Shown piece after piece: positions 1 through 7,704 of a stretch of DNA of 19,105 bases (within the stretch, counting starts at the first letter, position 1; every line of letters starts with the position of its first letter). Location of the stretch: NCBI GenBank assembly GCA_934635515.1, contig CAKTZK010000025.1, forward strand, positions 1 to 19,105, written 5' to 3'. This stretch comes from an uncultured Oscillospiraceae bacterium (GTDB taxonomy: Bacteria > Bacillota_A > Clostridia > Oscillospirales > Oscillospiraceae). The position numbers were made by a program, and so were the translations under genes. The notes below the pieces were generated by a model that saw only the letters and a program-made list of their open reading frames with translations, did no database searches and was not told the origin of the DNA.

Positions 1-3000
1 AGGAGCGGCGCACCCAGGTCTCGGCCCTGTATTCCATCATCGGACAGGGCAAGATCGACGAGATCTTATCCGTCCGCAGCGACGATCGGCGTGAGGTGTT
101 CGAGGAGGCGGCGGGCATCAGCAAGTACCGCCACCGTAAGGAGGAGTCCGAGCGGAAGCTCCAGCGCACGGAGGAGAATCTGGTGCGTATCAATGACAAG
201 ATCGCGGAGCTGGAGCTGCAGGTGGAGCCCCTGCGCAAGCAGGCGGAGACGGCGAAAAAATACCTGGTGCTCCACGACGAACTGCGTACCCTGGAAATAA
301 GCGTGTGGCTGGAAAATCTGCAGAAGCTGAAAACCGACCGGCTGAAGCTGCAGACGGACTTTGAGACCGCGCAGGCCGACCAGAAAAAGGCCCAGGCGGA
401 GCTGGATGAGGTGTATGCCCAGGCGGAGGAATGCGCCCGGCTTATGCACGAGAGCGACTGCGCCGCCGAGGAGCGGCGCACCCAGGTCTCGGCCCTGGAG
501 AGCGCCATCGGCGAGCACGAGTCCGCCGCCGCCGTGGCCCGGACCACGGCCCAGCACCACGCAGAGACCATCCAGCGCATGGAGCGGGAGATGAGCGAGA
601 GCCGCAGCCGCACGGAGTCCCTCCAGGAGCAGACAGAGGCCCTGGGCCGCCGCATAGAGGAGATCGGAGAAGCCGCCCGGACTCTGGACGAGGAAATGGA
701 GGCGCTGTGCGAGGAAATGCGCGGCAGCACCCACAGCAGCGATGCCTATGCCGTCCGGCTGGAGGAGCTGCGCCGCCGGGAGGCTCAGGAGGTGGCCCAG
801 GCGGCCCAGGCCCAGGCGGAGCTGTCCGCCCTCACCGCCGGCTCGGACGAAATCGCCCAGCGCACCCAGGAGCTGGAAAATGAGCTTTCGCAGAATCAGG
901 AGAAACTGACCCAGACGAAAAAAGAGGCCGGGGAGAACGAAAAGCAGTTGCAGGCCGCCCGGGAAGAGGAGCAGGCCGCGTCCAACATCATCGGCGGCCA
1001 CAGTCTGAAAATGGAGGGCCGCCAGCGCCGGGCCCAGGAGAGCACGGAGCAGAAAAACCGCCTGACTTTGGAGGAAAAGACCCTGGCTGACCGCATCCGC
1101 TTGCTCAGTGAAATGGAGAAGGAGTACGAGGGCTTTTCCAAGGCGGTGAAGATCGTCATGCGGGCCGCCGAGGCCCGGACCCTTGCGGGCATCCACGGGC
1201 CGGTGGGCAACCTCATCCACGCGGACAAGGAGTGCAGCGTGGCTATTGAAATTGCCCTGGGCGGCGCTTTGCAGCACATTATCGTGGACACGAAAAACGA
1301 CGGTAAGAACGCCATCGGGCTCTTAAAGCAGCGGGACGGCGGCCGGGCCACCTTCCTGCCCCTGGATACCATCCGGGGCCGCAGCCTCCGGGAAAACGGG
1401 CTGGAAAACGAGTACGGCTTCGTGGGTGTTGCGTCGGAGCTGGTGCGCTATGAGGAGCGTTACAGCACCGTTGTGGAGAACCTTTTAGGCACCACCGTGG
1501 TGGTGGAGGACCTGGACTGCGGCATTCAGATGGCCAAGCGCCATGATAACCGCTTCCGCATCGTCACCCTGGACGGCCAGGTCATCAACGCCGGCGGCTC
1601 CATGACCGGCGGCAGCGTCAGCCGCAACGCGGGCATCCTGTCCCGTTCCGGCGAACTGGAGCAGCTGGAGAAGAAGCGCAAGAAAATTCAGTCCCAGCTC
1701 CAGGACGTCGCCCTTATGGCTGAGAGCGCTAACCGGGAGCTGCAGAAGGCCCAGTATGAGCTGGAGGTGGCCAAGGACCAGCAGCGCCAGGCCAATGACC
1801 GGGTGCTGACCCTGGAGGGCCGCAAGAACCACTTTGATATTTTGATAGAGAGTCTGGAGCACCAGCAGGAGAGCCTGCGTATCCAGCAGGAGAATCTGCA
1901 AAAGCGCAGCACCGACGATGCCGGGCGGATGGATTCCATTCGCGGGACCATTGCGGACTTTACCGCCCGGGCGGAAGCCACCCGGGGCGAGATGGAGAAG
2001 CTTCAGCAGGAGCAGGCGGACTGCCAGCAGAGCCTGGGTGAAATGTCGTCCCGGCTGACGGAGAAAAAGGCCCAGCAGGCAGCCCTCTCTGCCGAGGGCG
2101 ACAGCGCCCGGCGCAGCATGGAGGACCTGGCCCGCCTCCGGGAGAGCCTGGAAGGGGAGCACACCGACCGGGAGAGCCTGCGCGCCCAGATGGAGCAGGC
2201 CATGGCCCAGGCCCGGGCCCAGGAGGAGCGGCAGATGCAGGCGGCGCAGGAGCTGCGCGGCCGCATCGAGGAGCACAGGCAGGCTTTGCAGAAGCTATCC
2301 CAGGAGAAGATGGACCTGGAGGCCCGGCGCAGCCAGACCGACCGGCTCAGCCGCACCTGCAACGATACCCTCCTCAACTGTGAGCGGGAGGTGACCCGCC
2401 TGGAGAGCAAGCTCAGCGGCAGCGCCCTGGAGGAAAAGCAGATCTTGGATAAGCTGTGGGAGCGGTACGAGCTGAGCCACAGCGACGCCCAAAATCTGCG
2501 CATCGAGCTGGAGAGCGTGCCCAAGGCCACCCGGCGCATCGGTGAGCTGAACCGGGAGATCCGGGGCCTGGGGCCCATCAACATCGGCGCCATTGAGGAG
2601 TTTGACCGGGTGAACACCCGCTATACCTATCTCTCCGACCAGCGCAACGATGTGGAGAAGGCCAAGGAGGAGCTGGTGGGCATCATCGAGGAGATCACCA
2701 AGCAGATGACGGAGATCTTCGCCACTCAGTTTGAAATTTTGAAGCAGAGCTTTCAGGAAACTTTCCTGGAGCTGTTCGGCGGCGGCCGGGCCACCCTGGA
2801 GCTGGAGGACGAGAACGACATCCTCCGCTGCGGCATTGAAATTAAGGCCCAGCCTCCGGGAAAGCAGCTGAAGACCCTGTCGCTGCTCTCCGGCGGAGAG
2901 AAGGCCTTTGTGGCCATCGCCCTATATTTCGCCATTTTGAAGGTGCACCCCACGCCGTTCTGCGTGATGGACGAAATTGAGGCGGCCCTGGACGAGTCCA

Positions 3001-3188
3001 ACGTGGTGCGCTACGCCAAGTACATGCGGCGCATTGCGGGCAAGACCCAGTTCATCGTCATCACCCACCGCCGGGGTACCATGGAGGAGGCGGATGTGCT
3101 GTACGGCATCACCATGCAGGAGCGGGGCGTTTCCACGGTGCTTACGGCCAACCTCAATGAACTGAGCAAGGAAATGAAGATCAAGTGA
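1..3188 (+). CDS. smc: Chromosome partition protein SMC, 5'-truncated
   Basis: SMC is the ATPase core of the SMC-ScpAB condensin that organises and segregates the chromosome. About 1061 codons are visible against about 1190 in the family; the N-terminal head with Walker A lies outside the window. Seen here: SIIGQGKIDEIL followed by EEAAGISKYRHRK (nt 33-140), a long Glu/Gln/Arg-rich coiled coil, a hinge near nt 1185-1625 (VAIEIALGGALQHI, RATFLPLDTI, GGSMTGGSV), a second coiled coil, then the C-terminal head: LLSGGEK signature (2883-2903), Walker B FCVMDEIEAALDE (from 2958) and QFIVITHRRGTMEEAD. The frame is open from nt 3, so the GTG at 96 is only an internal Val. Nt 1-29 encode ERRTQVSAL, which does not belong before YSIIGQG (a DTGLGRDG-like stretch is expected) and repeats nt 469-497 exactly. 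Treat those bases as suspect. The next gene, ftsY, follows after 122 nt. Confidence 0.97.
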   Translation, partial: ERRTQVSALYSIIGQGKIDEILSVRSDDRREVFEEAAGISKYRHRKEESERKLQRTEENLVRINDKIAELELQVEPLRKQAETAKKYLVLHDELRTLEISVWLENLQKLKTDRLKLQTDFETAQADQKKAQAELDEVYAQAEECARLMHESDCAAEERRTQVSALESAIGEHESAAAVARTTAQHHAETIQRMEREMSESRSRTESLQEQTEALGRRIEEIGEAARTLDEEMEALCEEMRGSTHSSDAYAVRLEELRRREAQEVAQAAQAQAELSALTAGSDEIAQRTQELENELSQNQEKLTQTKKEAGENEKQLQAAREEEQAASNIIGGHSLKMEGRQRRAQESTEQKNRLTLEEKTLADRIRLLSEMEKEYEGFSKAVKIVMRAAEARTLAGIHGPVGNLIHADKECSVAIEIALGGALQHIIVDTKNDGKNAIGLLKQRDGGRATFLPLDTIRGRSLRENGLENEYGFVGVASELVRYEERYSTVVENLLGTTVVVEDLDCGIQMAKRHDNRFRIVTLDGQVINAGGSMTGGSVSRNAGILSRSGELEQLEKKRKKIQSQLQDVALMAESANRELQKAQYELEVAKDQQRQANDRVLTLEGRKNHFDILIESLEHQQESLRIQQENLQKRSTDDAGRMDSIRGTIADFTARAEATRGEMEKLQQEQADCQQSLGEMSSRLTEKKAQQAALSAEGDSARRSMEDLARLRESLEGEHTDRESLRAQMEQAMAQARAQEERQMQAAQELRGRIEEHRQALQKLSQEKMDLEARRSQTDRLSRTCNDTLLNCEREVTRLESKLSGSALEEKQILDKLWERYELSHSDAQNLRIELESVPKATRRIGELNREIRGLGPINIGAIEEFDRVNTRYTYLSDQRNDVEKAKEELVGIIEEITKQMTEIFATQFEILKQSFQETFLELFGGGRATLELEDENDILRCGIEIKAQPPGKQLKTLSLLSGGEKAFVAIALYFAILKVHPTPFCVMDEIEAALDESNVVRYAKYMRRIAGKTQFIVITHRRGTMEEADVLYGITMQERGVSTVLTANLNELSKEMKIK

Positions 3189-3193
3189 GGGGA

Positions 3194-3271
3194 CGACCCC
3201 TCAGTCACGGCTTCGCCGTGCCAGCTCCCCTTACGCAGGGGAGCCTTTGGGTGCGGCACCGCCCCTACGGA
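3194..3271 (-). repeat. Dispersed hairpin repeat, units C and A, between smc and ftsY
   Basis: Nt 3194-3245, read on the minus strand, match nt 16547-16598 read on the plus strand at 51 of 52 positions. The unit contains two hairpins: GCTCCCC/GGGGAGC and CACGGC/GCCGTG. It is followed by a short GGTGC-G-GCACC hairpin ending in CGCCCCTACG (3250-3269), a truncated inverted A unit. No U-run follows either hairpin, so this does not look like an intrinsic terminator. Confidence 0.85.
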
Positions 3272-3310
3272 AGCAGTATACATTTATAATTTAGAACAGG
3301 AGGCAGCGGA

Positions 3311-4180
3311 ATGGGTATATTCAGCAAGCTCAAGCAGGCCTGGTTCGGTGATGTGAACTGGGAGAAGCTGGACGACGAATTTTTTGATAATCTGGAAGAA
3401 TCCCTGATCCTGGCGGATGTGGGGGTAAACATCGCCACTGAGGCGGTGAACTCCCTACGCAACGCCGTGTTCAGCTACGACATGAAGGACCCGGAGCAGG
3501 TAAAGGCGGAGCTGCGGAAGATATTGCTGCAAAAGCTATCCGTGGGCGATGCGGCCCTGGATACCGCCAAGAGCCCCACGGTGATTCTGGTCATCGGCGT
3601 CAACGGCGTGGGCAAGACCACCTCCATCGGCAAGCTGGCGTCGCGGCTGAAGGGGGAGGGAAAAAAGGTCCTCCTCTGCGCAGGGGACACCTTCCGGGCC
3701 GCCGCTGCCGACCAGCTGGAAATTTGGGCGGACCGGGCCGGAGTGCCCATCGTGCGCCAGCATGAGGGGGCCGACCCCGGGGCGGTGCTCTTTGACGCAT
3801 TGCAGGCGGCCAAGGCCCGGAACATAGATGTGGTCCTGTGCGACACCGCCGGCCGGCTGCACAACAAGCAAAATCTTATGAACGAGCTGGCCAAGCTCCG
3901 GAAGATCATCGACCGGGAGCTGCCGGAGGCGGGCCGGGAGACGCTGCTGGTGCTGGACGCCACCACCGGGCAGAACGGGCTTATCCAGGCCCGGAGCTTC
4001 AAGGAGACGGCGGGCCTCACGGGCATCGTGCTCACCAAGCTGGACGGCACCGCCAAGGGCGGTATCGTCATCGCCATCGCAAGGGAGCTGGGCGTGCCGG
4101 TGAAATTTGTAGGCGTGGGCGAGGGCATCGACGATCTGAAGCCCTTTGACCCGGAGGAATTTGTAAACGATCTGTTTTAA
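3311..4180 (+). CDS. ftsY: Signal recognition particle receptor FtsY
   Basis: FtsY is the membrane-associated GTPase that receives SRP-bound ribosomes and hands them to the Sec translocon. The 289-aa protein is essentially the NG domain, with no long acidic A domain, as in many Firmicutes. The N domain covers about residues 1-85. The GTPase domain shows GVNGVGKTT (G1, from residue 96), the insertion-box sequence DTFRAAAADQLE, DTAGR (G3, from 178), TKLDGTAKGG (G4, from 242) and a C-terminal GVGEGIDDLKPFDPEEFV. The ATG is preceded by AGGAGG about 7 nt upstream. It lies downstream of smc, the usual smc-ftsY arrangement of Firmicutes, and rph starts 14 nt after its stop. Confidence 0.98.
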   Translation: MGIFSKLKQAWFGDVNWEKLDDEFFDNLEESLILADVGVNIATEAVNSLRNAVFSYDMKDPEQVKAELRKILLQKLSVGDAALDTAKSPTVILVIGVNGVGKTTSIGKLASRLKGEGKKVLLCAGDTFRAAAADQLEIWADRAGVPIVRQHEGADPGAVLFDALQAAKARNIDVVLCDTAGRLHNKQNLMNELAKLRKIIDRELPEAGRETLLVLDATTGQNGLIQARSFKETAGLTGIVLTKLDGTAKGGIVIAIARELGVPVKFVGVGEGIDDLKPFDPEEFVNDLF

Positions 4181-4194
4181 CAGGGGGAGAGACT

Positions 4195-4911
4195 ATGACC
4201 AGAGCAGACGGACGGGCATTTGACCAGCTTCGGCCTGTGGAACTGACGAAAGATTATATAAAATTCGCCGAGGGCAGCGTGCTGATCCGCTGCGGCGACA
4301 CGGTGGTGCTGTGCAACGCCTCGGTGGAGGAGAAAACGCCGCCCCATGTGCCGGAGGGACACGGCTGGGTGACGGCGGAGTATTCCATGCTGCCCCGGGC
4401 CAACCGGGAGCGCTCCCGCCGGGATATTGACAAGCTGAAGCTCTCCGGCCGCAGTGCGGAGATCCAGCGGCTCATCGGCCGCAGCCTCCGGGCGGCGGTG
4501 GACAGAGAGGCCCTGGGGGAGCGGACCATCACCGTGGACTGCGATGTTTTGCAGGGGGACGGCGGCACCCGCACCGCCTCCGTTACCGGCGGTTTTGTGG
4601 CCCTGGCTCTGGCCTGCCGGAAGCTGATGGCCGAGGGAAAGGTGACAAAAGACCCCATCATCCACCAGGTGGCGGCGGTGAGCGCCGGCATCGTGGACGA
4701 TGTGCCCATGCTGGACCTGCCCTACAGCGAGGACAGCCGCGCCCAGGTAGACCTGAACTGCGTGATGAACGAAAAGGGCGAGCTTATTGAGCTCCAGGGC
4801 ACCGGCGAGGGCCGGAGCTTTACCCTCGCGGAGCAGCAGGAGCTGGTGCGTCTGTGCGGCAAGGGCATTGCGGAATTGATGGAAAAGCAGCGCCGGGCGC
4901 TGCAGGGATAA
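4195..4911 (+). CDS. rph: Ribonuclease PH
   Basis: RNase PH is a phosphate-dependent 3'-5' exoribonuclease that trims tRNA 3' ends. The 238-aa protein is full length. Recognisable blocks are the start (TRADGRAFDQLRPV), GDTVVLCNASVEE, the conserved GWVTAEYSMLPRA, a RERSRRD stretch, RSAEIQRLIGRSLRAAVD, TVDCDVLQGDGGTRTASVTGG, and the C-terminal EGRSFT. GGGGGAG lies just before the ATG. In Bacillus, rph is followed directly by the rdgB homologue; here one small membrane gene lies between them. Confidence 0.98.
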   Translation: MTRADGRAFDQLRPVELTKDYIKFAEGSVLIRCGDTVVLCNASVEEKTPPHVPEGHGWVTAEYSMLPRANRERSRRDIDKLKLSGRSAEIQRLIGRSLRAAVDREALGERTITVDCDVLQGDGGTRTASVTGGFVALALACRKLMAEGKVTKDPIIHQVAAVSAGIVDDVPMLDLPYSEDSRAQVDLNCVMNEKGELIELQGTGEGRSFTLAEQQELVRLCGKGIAELMEKQRRALQG

Positions 4912-4936
4912 TATGGAAGTAAGAAGGTAGACGGAT

Positions 4937-5221
4937 ATGACATCGGAAATTTTTGAGGCGGGTATGCTGCTGTGCTTTGGCTGTTCCTGGCCTATGAACA
5001 TCACCAAATCCATCCGGGCCAGGACGGCCAAGGGAAAAAGCCTGGCCTTTGAGCTGTTTGTGCTGGTGGGATACATCTGCGGCATAACGGGCAAGTGCAT
5101 CAGCGGGCACATCAACTGGGTGTTCGCCATCTATATCCTGGACCTGCTGATGGTGACCACGGACATACTGCTGACGCTGCGCAACCGGCGTCTGGACAAA
5201 AGAATGGAGGCGACCGCATGA
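4937..5221 (+). CDS. Small three-helix membrane protein, SemiSWEET/PQ-loop-like
   Basis: This 94-aa protein is predicted to have three transmembrane segments: about residues 5-24, 36-55 and 59-80. After helix 1 comes WPMNITKSIRARTAKGKSLAF, which resembles the PQ-loop signature of SemiSWEET/MtN3 proteins (PQ, a basic stretch with TK, then S near the start of helix 2), except that the PQ dipeptide reads PM. Length and helix count fit a SemiSWEET half-transporter, a family that moves sugars as homodimers. Assignment to that family is inference, and the substrate is unknown. The ATG follows AAGAAGG at a normal distance. Its stop overlaps the rdgB start in ATGA, so the two are probably translationally coupled. 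Confidence 0.8.
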   Translation: MTSEIFEAGMLLCFGCSWPMNITKSIRARTAKGKSLAFELFVLVGYICGITGKCISGHINWVFAIYILDLLMVTTDILLTLRNRRLDKRMEATA

Positions 5222-5808
5222 AATTCGTATTGGCATCCCACAATAAGGGTAAGCTGGCGGAGATGCAGAAGATCTTGGGAGAGCTGGGTGTGGAGGTAGT
5301 GCTCCAGTCGGACCTGGGCCTGTCCCTGGAGCCGGAGGAGACCGGCGAGACCTTCACCGATAACGCCCGCATCAAGGCAAAAGCCGTTATGGAGGCCAGC
5401 GGCCTGCCGGCCATTGCCGACGACAGCGGATTGTGCGTGGACGCGCTGAACGGCGCGCCGGGGGTCTACTCCGCCCGGTACGGCGGGCTGGATGACGACG
5501 CGGCCCGCTACCGCCTGCTGCTGCAGAATATGCGCGGCTCCATGACCCGGGCGGCCCACTTCCATACCTCGGTGGTGTGCCTGTTCCCCGACGGGACGGA
5601 GCTGACGGCAGAGGGGGAGTGCCCGGGCACCATTGCCTACGCCCCTATGGGGGACGGGGGCTTCGGCTATGACCCAGTGTTCTATGTGCCGAGTCTGCGC
5701 AAGACCTTTGCCCAGATGACACCGGAGGAGAAAAACGCCATCAGCCACCGGGGCAACGCCCTGCGCTCTTTCGGGGCGGAATTAAAAGAATATTTGGAGA
5801 AGCATTGA
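5218..5808 (+). CDS. rdgB: XTP/dITP pyrophosphatase (RdgB/HAM1 family)
   Basis: RdgB hydrolyses non-canonical purine triphosphates (XTP, dITP, ITP) to monophosphates, keeping them out of nucleic acids. The 196-aa protein has the full family pattern: SHNKGKLAEM at the start, TGETFTDNARIKA, ADDSGLCVDALNGAPGVYSARYGG, and GDGGFGYDPVFYVP followed by SHRGNALRSF at the C-terminus. An upstream in-frame start at 5095 exists, but the ATG at 5218 gives the canonical N-terminus (MKFVLASHNKGK) and overlaps the preceding stop by four bases. The yhbY ATG follows its stop by 2 nt. Confidence 0.98.
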   Translation: MKFVLASHNKGKLAEMQKILGELGVEVVLQSDLGLSLEPEETGETFTDNARIKAKAVMEASGLPAIADDSGLCVDALNGAPGVYSARYGGLDDDAARYRLLLQNMRGSMTRAAHFHTSVVCLFPDGTELTAEGECPGTIAYAPMGDGGFGYDPVFYVPSLRKTFAQMTPEEKNAISHRGNALRSFGAELKEYLEKH

Positions 5809-5810
5809 CT

Positions 5811-6131
5811 ATGGAACTGACAAGCAAGCAGCGTGCCCAGCTGCGGGGCCTGGCCTCCACTCTGGACACCATTATTCATATCGGCAAGGACGGCATCAGC
5901 GATAACCTGGTGAAGCAGGCGGACGATGCCCTGGAGGCCCGGGAGCTTATAAAGGGCAAAGTGCTGGAAAATTCCATGCTCACCGCCCGGGAGGCTGCCG
6001 AGGAGCTGAAGGTGGCCACCCGCAGCCAGGTGGTGCAGGTGATCGGGAATAAGTTCGTCCTCTACCGGATGCAGCACGATAAGGCAAAGCGCAAAATTCA
6101 GCTTGTGAAAGCGCCCCGGCGCGGCGAGTGA
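5811..6131 (+). CDS. yhbY: YhbY-type CRM-domain RNA-binding protein
   Basis: This is a single CRM-domain protein of 106 aa, of the family that associates with pre-50S ribosomal particles. It starts LTSKQRAQLRGLAS, has HIGKDGIS (the GxxG-type loop), then the helix ending ALEARELIKGKVLEN, and ends with QVIGNKFVLYR. A TTG at 5805 would add two residues, but the ATG at 5811 matches the usual N-terminus and sits 2 nt after the rdgB stop. It precedes nadD, as in Bacillus (yqeI-nadD-yqeK-yqeL). Confidence 0.96.
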   Translation: MELTSKQRAQLRGLASTLDTIIHIGKDGISDNLVKQADDALEARELIKGKVLENSMLTAREAAEELKVATRSQVVQVIGNKFVLYRMQHDKAKRKIQLVKAPRRGE

Positions 6132-6133
6132 CC

Positions 6134-7336
6134 ATGAAAATTGGTGTATACGGGGGGACGTTCAACCCCATCCACCGGGGACACCTGGCGGCGGCCTCGG
6201 CAGCGGCGGAGCAGCTTTCTCTGGATAAGCTCCTGCTGATCCCGGACGCCATCCCCCCCCACAAGCCCTTGCCTTCCGGCAGTGCCGGGGCGGAGGAGCG
6301 GCTGGAAATGGTGCAGCTCTGCACCGGAGAGGTATCGGCTCCGGCGGAGGTTTCGGACATGGAGATCCGCCGCCAGGGGGCCAGCTACACCTGCGACACC
6401 CTGCGCACGCTGTGCGTGGAGCATCCCGGAGACGAGCTCTGGCTGCTGATGGGGTCGGATATGTTCTTTTCCTTTGAGACCTGGCAGCACCCGGAGAGCA
6501 TCTGCCGCATGGCGCACCTGGCGGTGTTCAGCCGCCGGGAGGGGGGCGAAGCGGAGCGTTTTGCCCGGCATAAAAAAAGACTGGAGCGGATATACGGCGC
6601 CAGGATCGCCCTGCTGGAGAACCCGGAGGTAGTGGAGATCTCCTCCACGGAGCTGAGGGAGAAGCTTTCCCGGGGCGAGGGCCGGGCGTACCTCACCGAG
6701 CCGGTGTACGGCTATATTTTGCGCAAGGGTTTGTACGGCACAAAGGCGGATCTGAAGCATTTGACCCCGGAGGAGCTGCGGCCCATTGCCCTGAGCTATT
6801 TAAAACCCAAGCGGATGCCCCATGTGTTGGGCACGGAGCAGGAGGCGGCCTTTCTGGCGGAGAAATACGGAGCCGATGTGACTGCGGCCCGGACTGCGGC
6901 CCTGCTCCATGACTGCACCAAGAAGCTGGACATGGACCAGCAGCTGTCCCTGTGCCGCCACTACGGCATCGCCCTGGACGAGGTGGAGCAGAAGAATCTG
7001 AAGCTGCTCCACGCCAAGACCGGGGCCGCGGTGGCCCGGGATAAATTCGGCGTGACCGATGAAATTTATAACGCCATCTTTTATCATACTACCGGCAAGG
7101 CGGATATGACCCTGCTGGAGAAGATCATTTACCTGGCGGATTATATTGAGCCCAGCCGCAGCTTTCCCGGGGTGGAGGAGCTGCGCCGGGTAGTGCATGC
7201 GGATCTGGACCAGGGTCTGTACCGGGCGCTTTTGGACTCGATAAAGGAGCTGCAGGGCTACGGAAGCCCTGTGCACCGCCACACCCGGGAGGCCCTGGAC
7301 TTTATACAAAGCGAGATCGGAGGAACGAAAGAATGA
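6134..7336 (+). CDS. nadD: NadD-YqeK fusion: nicotinate-nucleotide adenylyltransferase plus HD-domain Ap4A hydrolase
   Basis: The 400-aa protein has two enzymes in one chain. Residues 1 to about 198 are NadD, which makes deamido-NAD from nicotinate mononucleotide and ATP; the nucleotidyltransferase motif GGTFNPIHRGH is at residues 7-17 and the ISSTELR motif near 178. Residues from about 203 form a YqeK-type HD domain, a family known to cleave Ap4A symmetrically to ADP: H230, H259-D260 (LLHDCTKK), HAKTGAAVA, FYHTTGKADM and KIIYLADYIEP. The two are separate neighbouring genes in Bacillus, so this is a fusion of neighbours. The start is the ATG at 6134, 2 nt after the yhbY stop; a GTG at 6128 is less likely. 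Its stop overlaps the rsfS ATG. Confidence 0.96.
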   Translation: MKIGVYGGTFNPIHRGHLAAASAAAEQLSLDKLLLIPDAIPPHKPLPSGSAGAEERLEMVQLCTGEVSAPAEVSDMEIRRQGASYTCDTLRTLCVEHPGDELWLLMGSDMFFSFETWQHPESICRMAHLAVFSRREGGEAERFARHKKRLERIYGARIALLENPEVVEISSTELREKLSRGEGRAYLTEPVYGYILRKGLYGTKADLKHLTPEELRPIALSYLKPKRMPHVLGTEQEAAFLAEKYGADVTAARTAALLHDCTKKLDMDQQLSLCRHYGIALDEVEQKNLKLLHAKTGAAVARDKFGVTDEIYNAIFYHTTGKADMTLLEKIIYLADYIEPSRSFPGVEELRRVVHADLDQGLYRALLDSIKELQGYGSPVHRHTREALDFIQSEIGGTKE

Positions 7337-7704
7337 ATAAATCACCCAAGGAACTGGCGCTGCTGGCGGCCCAGGCGCTGTCGGAGAAAAAGGGACGGGA
7401 GATCCAGGTGCTGGAGATCGCGGACCTGACCACCCTGGCGGACTATTTTGTCCTGGCCACCGGCTCGTCCAACACCCAGATCAATGCCCTCATCGACAAT
7501 GTAGAGAAGGTCCTCACGGAGCAGGCTGGCGAGGAGCCTCTGCACCGGGAGGGCTATCGTGGCGGCACCTGGGTGCTGCTGGATTACGGCTGCATCGCCG
7601 TGCATGTGTTCAGCGGCGAGGCCCGGGAGTTTTACGGCCTGGAGCGCCTGTGGCGCGACGGCAAGAGCGTGGACCTGACCGGCATCGTCAGCAATGGCGA
7701 CTGA
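7333..7704 (+). CDS. rsfS: Ribosomal silencing factor RsfS
   Basis: RsfS binds ribosomal protein uL14 on the large subunit and blocks subunit joining when nutrients are short. The 123-aa protein has the full DUF143/Iojap pattern: EIQVLEIADLTTLADYFVLATGSSNTQI, EGYRGGTWVLLDYGCIAVHVF and the C-terminal REFYGLERLW. GGAGG lies 9 nt before the ATG, which overlaps the nadD stop (ATGA). It follows nadD-yqeK, as its homologue yqeL does in Bacillus. The next ORF begins inside it, overlapping by 11 nt. Confidence 0.97.
   Translation: MNKSPKELALLAAQALSEKKGREIQVLEIADLTTLADYFVLATGSSNTQINALIDNVEKVLTEQAGEEPLHREGYRGGTWVLLDYGCIAVHVFSGEAREFYGLERLWRDGKSVDLTGIVSNGD

Noticed and set aside
66..1277. Minus-strand ORF of about 400 codons opposite smc
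   Set aside because: Leu/Gly/Ala-rich shadow of the SMC coiled coil; the plus-strand SMC frame is unambiguous.
3285..3290. TATAAT before ftsY as a separate promoter
   Set aside because: No -35-like element lies 16-18 bp upstream, and transcription from it would begin almost in the ftsY ribosome binding site.
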